From NCBI GenBank assembly GCA_964433155.1, contig CAYSQE010000002.1, positions 94,119 to 158,118 of the forward strand: a stretch of DNA of 64,000 nucleotides, given 5' to 3'. Below the pieces are notes generated by a model. The model saw nothing but the letters and a program-made list of their open reading frames with translations. It had not been told where the DNA came from and searched no databases. Position 1 is the first letter of the stretch. Each line of letters opens with the position of its first letter. Below are positions 61,358 through 64,000 of the stretch, in pieces. Both the position numbers and the translations under genes were made by a program. The stretch is from 2-01-FULL-40-13 sp964433155 (GTDB lineage Bacteria > Patescibacteriota > Microgenomatia > UBA1406 > GWC2-37-13).

Positions 61358-62851
61358 ATGAAAAAAATGAAAAAGAAAAAAATAATTTCGCAGAAAAATC
61401 TTGATAAAATCTTTACGGGTTTATTTTACGGTTTGATTGGAACTGTTTCTTTTCTGGGTTTATTTCTCCTTTTCTATTGGAGCCTTCGCCTTAATGCCAG
61501 TATTGATAACCTAATAAGAAACTTTTATGGAGTACCCTTGTATTTCTGGCCTTATGTTTTTTTGACTGTTGGAACTCTTGTTCTTTTTGGGATAAATGTT
61601 CCCCTGCTTGTTTATCGTTGGCGAAAATATGGATTTCCTAAACTTAAAGGACACGCAGGAGGCGGTTTAGGAGCGGTTATTGGAGTTTTGGCTTCAGCTT
61701 GTCCTGTCTGCGGCTCAACACTTTTATCGGCAATAGGTGTTGCCGGAGGAATTGCTGCGTTTCCCCTTGCTGGGCTTGAGCTTAAAACCTTGTCTTTCGG
61801 GTTAATGCTCGTTCCTTTCTGGTTGACAACAAACGAGTTAAGAATCTTCAGCAAAGGTGGTAAGGAATGTCCGATTCCAAAAGACCCGTCTCTTAAAAAA
61901 ACAGAAAGACCTTGGTTACTGTTTTTACTTATACAAACAGCTGTTTTTGTCTACGCCTCTTGGACAATGCTCCAAATAGACCCGGCAGTTGCAAGATTAC
62001 TCTCAAAATCAAACCTTATCAATCCTCAAGATAACAAACTCAATACTTTAACCAATCCCCAAAGAGGAAATAAAATATACGATGAAGTAGTCGCAAAAGT
62101 TCTTCCTGAGGGGGGATTTCAAAGCAGGATTTCCTTAAAAGACAGCGTTGTTAAACTTGTTGAAAACGGAGTAATAGATAAAGGGAAATTTGGACGACTT
62201 TATCAGGAAAGAGGAGGGTTGCCAGATGACCTTCAAGATGTTTTAACTAAGTCATCAGATAAACCAATTCTTCTGACAAGAGAAAATGCCAACTATTATG
62301 TAAACCTTATCTGGCCTTTGGGACTTTCTAATTATATGTCTACCAACAAAAAAAGCCCTGTCTTCGGAGACTCTCTTTTCAATTTCGCCTCAACCGGTGG
62401 CTGGAAATTAGGAAGGGAAGAAAATGGAGGAACCTACTTTAACAAGTTTCAGATAGTAAAATTATCACCTCAACAGGAGGCACTTGTTACCAAAATTGCC
62501 GAAAATACCTATCGTCCTTGTTGTGACAACTCAACTTTCTTTCAGGACTGCAATCACGGTTCTGCTCTTCTTGGAATTCTTCAACTCGGAGCTTCACAAG
62601 GGTTGTCGGAAGAAGAGCTTTACAGGGACGCTCTCGCCTTTAATTCTTTCTGGTTCCCACACAATTATATTCAAACAGCCCTCTATTTTAAGGTCGTAAA
62701 AAACACCGATTGGGAAGATGTGAATCCCCAAGAAGTAATGGGCTACGACTATTCGGCAGTTTCGCAGTGGAGTAAAAATGTTGCCGAAGAAATTGCAAAA
62801 ATTCCGAACTTAATTCCTCAAGATGAAAGAGGAGGAAGTTGCGGAGTATAA
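61358..62851 (+). CDS. Membrane protein with CPVC motif and C-terminal GGxCGV domain
   Basis: This 497-residue protein has five or six membrane segments in the first half, one containing ASACPVCGSTLLSAIGVAGG. The soluble second half has NFASTGGWKLG, PCCDNSTFFQDCNHGSALLG, NSFWFPHNYIQTALYFK and ends GGSCGV. The last three elements match the 131-residue protein at 34099. Cys pairs in a membrane segment and outside fit a thiol relay or metal transport. Function unknown. It lies 15 bases after the Cys-rich gene. Confidence 0.7.
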   Translation: MKKMKKKKIISQKNLDKIFTGLFYGLIGTVSFLGLFLLFYWSLRLNASIDNLIRNFYGVPLYFWPYVFLTVGTLVLFGINVPLLVYRWRKYGFPKLKGHAGGGLGAVIGVLASACPVCGSTLLSAIGVAGGIAAFPLAGLELKTLSFGLMLVPFWLTTNELRIFSKGGKECPIPKDPSLKKTERPWLLFLLIQTAVFVYASWTMLQIDPAVARLLSKSNLINPQDNKLNTLTNPQRGNKIYDEVVAKVLPEGGFQSRISLKDSVVKLVENGVIDKGKFGRLYQERGGLPDDLQDVLTKSSDKPILLTRENANYYVNLIWPLGLSNYMSTNKKSPVFGDSLFNFASTGGWKLGREENGGTYFNKFQIVKLSPQQEALVTKIAENTYRPCCDNSTFFQDCNHGSALLGILQLGASQGLSEEELYRDALAFNSFWFPHNYIQTALYFKVVKNTDWEDVNPQEVMGYDYSAVSQWSKNVAEEIAKIPNLIPQDERGGSCGV

Positions 62852-62861
62852 TATATGGTGT

Positions 62862-63392
62862 ATGAGAAAAATAACTATTACAGCAATCTCACTCCTATCC
62901 TTGGTATTTCTACTTACTTTTCCTGTTTTGGCCCAAGATAACCATACAGCACGAGAAGAGAAGGAGGGAAAAATAGTTTGGGACAAACTTCAAACCAAGC
63001 AAATAACCTGCGATACATTATCTGATGATAATTTTGGGGTGCTTGGCGAATACTATATGGGACAGATGGTTGGAGATTCCCATGAAGCTATGAACGTCAT
63101 AATGGAGCGGATGATGGAAGAAGATGGTGAAAAGCAGATACATGTTATTTTGGGAAAAAGGCTTTCAGGTTGCGACACTACAGCTGCCCTTCCTCAAGGA
63201 AGTGCAGGCTTTATGCCAATGATGATGAATATGATGATGGGAGGAGGTGTAAATCCTATGATGGGTTTTGGAAATATGATGGGCTGGGGAGGTTTTGGTT
63301 TGCTGTTTTCGCTTTTTTGGATTGTTATTTTGATTGATTTGATACTTCTTGGAGTTTTTCTCTGGAAGAAAATCACAAAAGATAGGAAATGA
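62862..63392 (+). CDS. Met-rich secreted or membrane protein
   Basis: About 176 residues from ATG 62862, with a signal peptide (ISLLSLVFLLTFPVLAQ), two Cys (ITCDTL and SGCDTT), a Met-rich stretch GFMPMMMNMMMGGG near residue 120 and a C-terminal membrane segment. Met-rich stretches often bind Cu(I). TATAAT at 62847-62852 lies nine bases before the ATG. It starts after the large membrane protein, and its stop overlaps the DsrE-like ATG. Confidence 0.6.
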   Translation: MRKITITAISLLSLVFLLTFPVLAQDNHTAREEKEGKIVWDKLQTKQITCDTLSDDNFGVLGEYYMGQMVGDSHEAMNVIMERMMEEDGEKQIHVILGKRLSGCDTTAALPQGSAGFMPMMMNMMMGGGVNPMMGFGNMMGWGGFGLLFSLFWIVILIDLILLGVFLWKKITKDRK

Positions 63393-63714
63393 AACTCGGT
63401 ATTATATTACAATCTAACAATCCAGAACATATCTGGAATACCCTGCGTTTGGCTATAACATCACTTAAAGCTGAACACTTTGTAACGATATTTTTGATGA
63501 ATGAAGGAGTTGAGGTAGACGCAATTGATGATACAAAGGATTTTGATATTTCAAAAAAACTTGAGAAATATAAACAGCTGGTGGCAAGATATTTGCTTGT
63601 GGCACCTGTCTTAAAGTAAGAAACAAGGCTGAAGTTGCAAGCTGTCCTACCTCTTCAATGGATGAGCTTTTGAAGATGATTGAAGAGTCAGATAAAGTTT
63701 TGGTCTTTAGTTAA
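63389..63714 (+). pseudogene. DsrE-family sulfur-transfer-like gene with a frameshift
   Basis: The first frame (63389-63619) encodes MKLGIILQSNNPEHIWNTLR and MNEGVEVDAID, a DsrE/F-like start. After about 63580 another frame continues GGKIFACGTCLKVRNKAEV and ends DKVLVFS at 63714, supplying the expected CxxC. A missing G in a short G run near 63579-63583 would join them. It could be an assembly error or a real inactivation. It overlaps the Met-rich gene by four bases. Confidence 0.65.
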
Positions 63715-63973
63715 AAAGCGCTAATAACTGCTCTGTCTGCTTTTGAAGATGTTGGATATTCTCACTATAATCTACCCATCTAAAAGTTCGAAAATCATCC
63801 CTCCTTCATTAACCCCCTTCGCTAAAGCTTCGAGGGTCAAGTAAATTTCGGAAGGGCAAGCCAGTCGAGCGAGCAAGGGCGGATTGGAGCCAAAAAAGGC
63901 GTTATCGAACGAAAAATCTCCCTCTTTATTCATGAGGGTACTATATAAAAATAGATTAACAAGGAATGTATGG

Positions 63974-64000
63974 TATACTTTAAAGTACATGAGTAATTCA
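63974..64000 (+). promoter_or_regulatory. Promoter and start of a gene leaving the right edge
   Basis: TATACT (63974-63979) in an extended form (TGG before it) precedes ATG 63989 by nine bases, with MSNS before the edge. If real, it is the start of the next gene. Confidence 0.4.

Noticed and set aside
63772..63990. Minus-strand 72-codon ORF near the right edge
   Set aside because: Overlaps the likely promoter of the next plus-strand gene and has odd composition; no supporting motif.

Overview
The window looks like part of a scaffold from a Candidate Phyla Radiation / Patescibacteria genome, most likely Microgenomates-like. This is an inference from gene content and style: low GC, very tight packing, group I introns in tRNA genes, LAGLIDADG-like genes, a double-length ThyX-like protein, DprA and ComM next to small VirB2/TrbC-like pilin genes, many proteins seen mainly in uncultivated bacteria, and short peptide-coding repeats inserted inside genes. 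No rRNA or CRISPR array was seen. A 100-N assembly gap lies at 59128-59227.

Layout. 1-24 kb is a cell-surface polysaccharide locus: an alkaline-phosphatase-superfamily enzyme cut by the left edge, an RGP/UDP-arabinopyranose-mutase-like protein, a CDP-paratose 2-epimerase-like enzyme, at least eight glycosyltransferases, an ABC-2 export pair, a WecG/TagA enzyme and two O-antigen-ligase-like membrane proteins. The 3' end of the RGP gene occurs three times (1912-2154, 3654-3940, 6325-6612), interleaved with two AAA+/DUF4143 ATPases and a VapBC-like toxin-antitoxin pair. 22.4-26 kb holds PBP2, a membrane mannosyltransferase-like protein and a CAP-domain protein. 26-34 kb has a tRNA-Pro with unusual loops next to a homing-endonuclease-like gene, then housekeeping genes (dCMP deaminase, rpe, an M20 peptidase, dprA). 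34-37 kb is a thiol/copper-type cassette (CsoR, DUF1573, CcdA and a small GGxCGV-tailed protein) divergent from a Crp/FNR regulator and ychF. 38-50 kb has rpiB, tatD, a beta-carbonic-anhydrase-like gene, a STAND-like regulator with a 616-residue unknown partner, ThyX-like, DUF1599 and comM. 49.6-51.5 kb contains four VirB2/TrbC-like pilin genes, three with homogenised cores and separate promoters.

52.7-60.2 kb carries two tRNA genes (Met/Ile2-CAU and Asn-GUU), each interrupted in the anticodon loop by a group I intron of about 190 nt. Each has an HTH-LAGLIDADG-like gene next to its 5' exon rather than inside the intron. With the tRNA-Pro/endonuclease pair, every tRNA found here has a homing-endonuclease-like neighbour. 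This is the strongest candidate for an unusual mobile system in the window.

60.3-63.7 kb is a Cys/Met/His-rich membrane cassette ending in a frameshifted DsrE-family gene. Its large membrane protein shares the GGxCGV tail domain with the 34-kb cassette, so the two cassettes may form one metal/thiol system. Several genes have a TATAAT-like box only 5-9 bases before the start codon, which suggests leaderless or nearly leaderless mRNAs.
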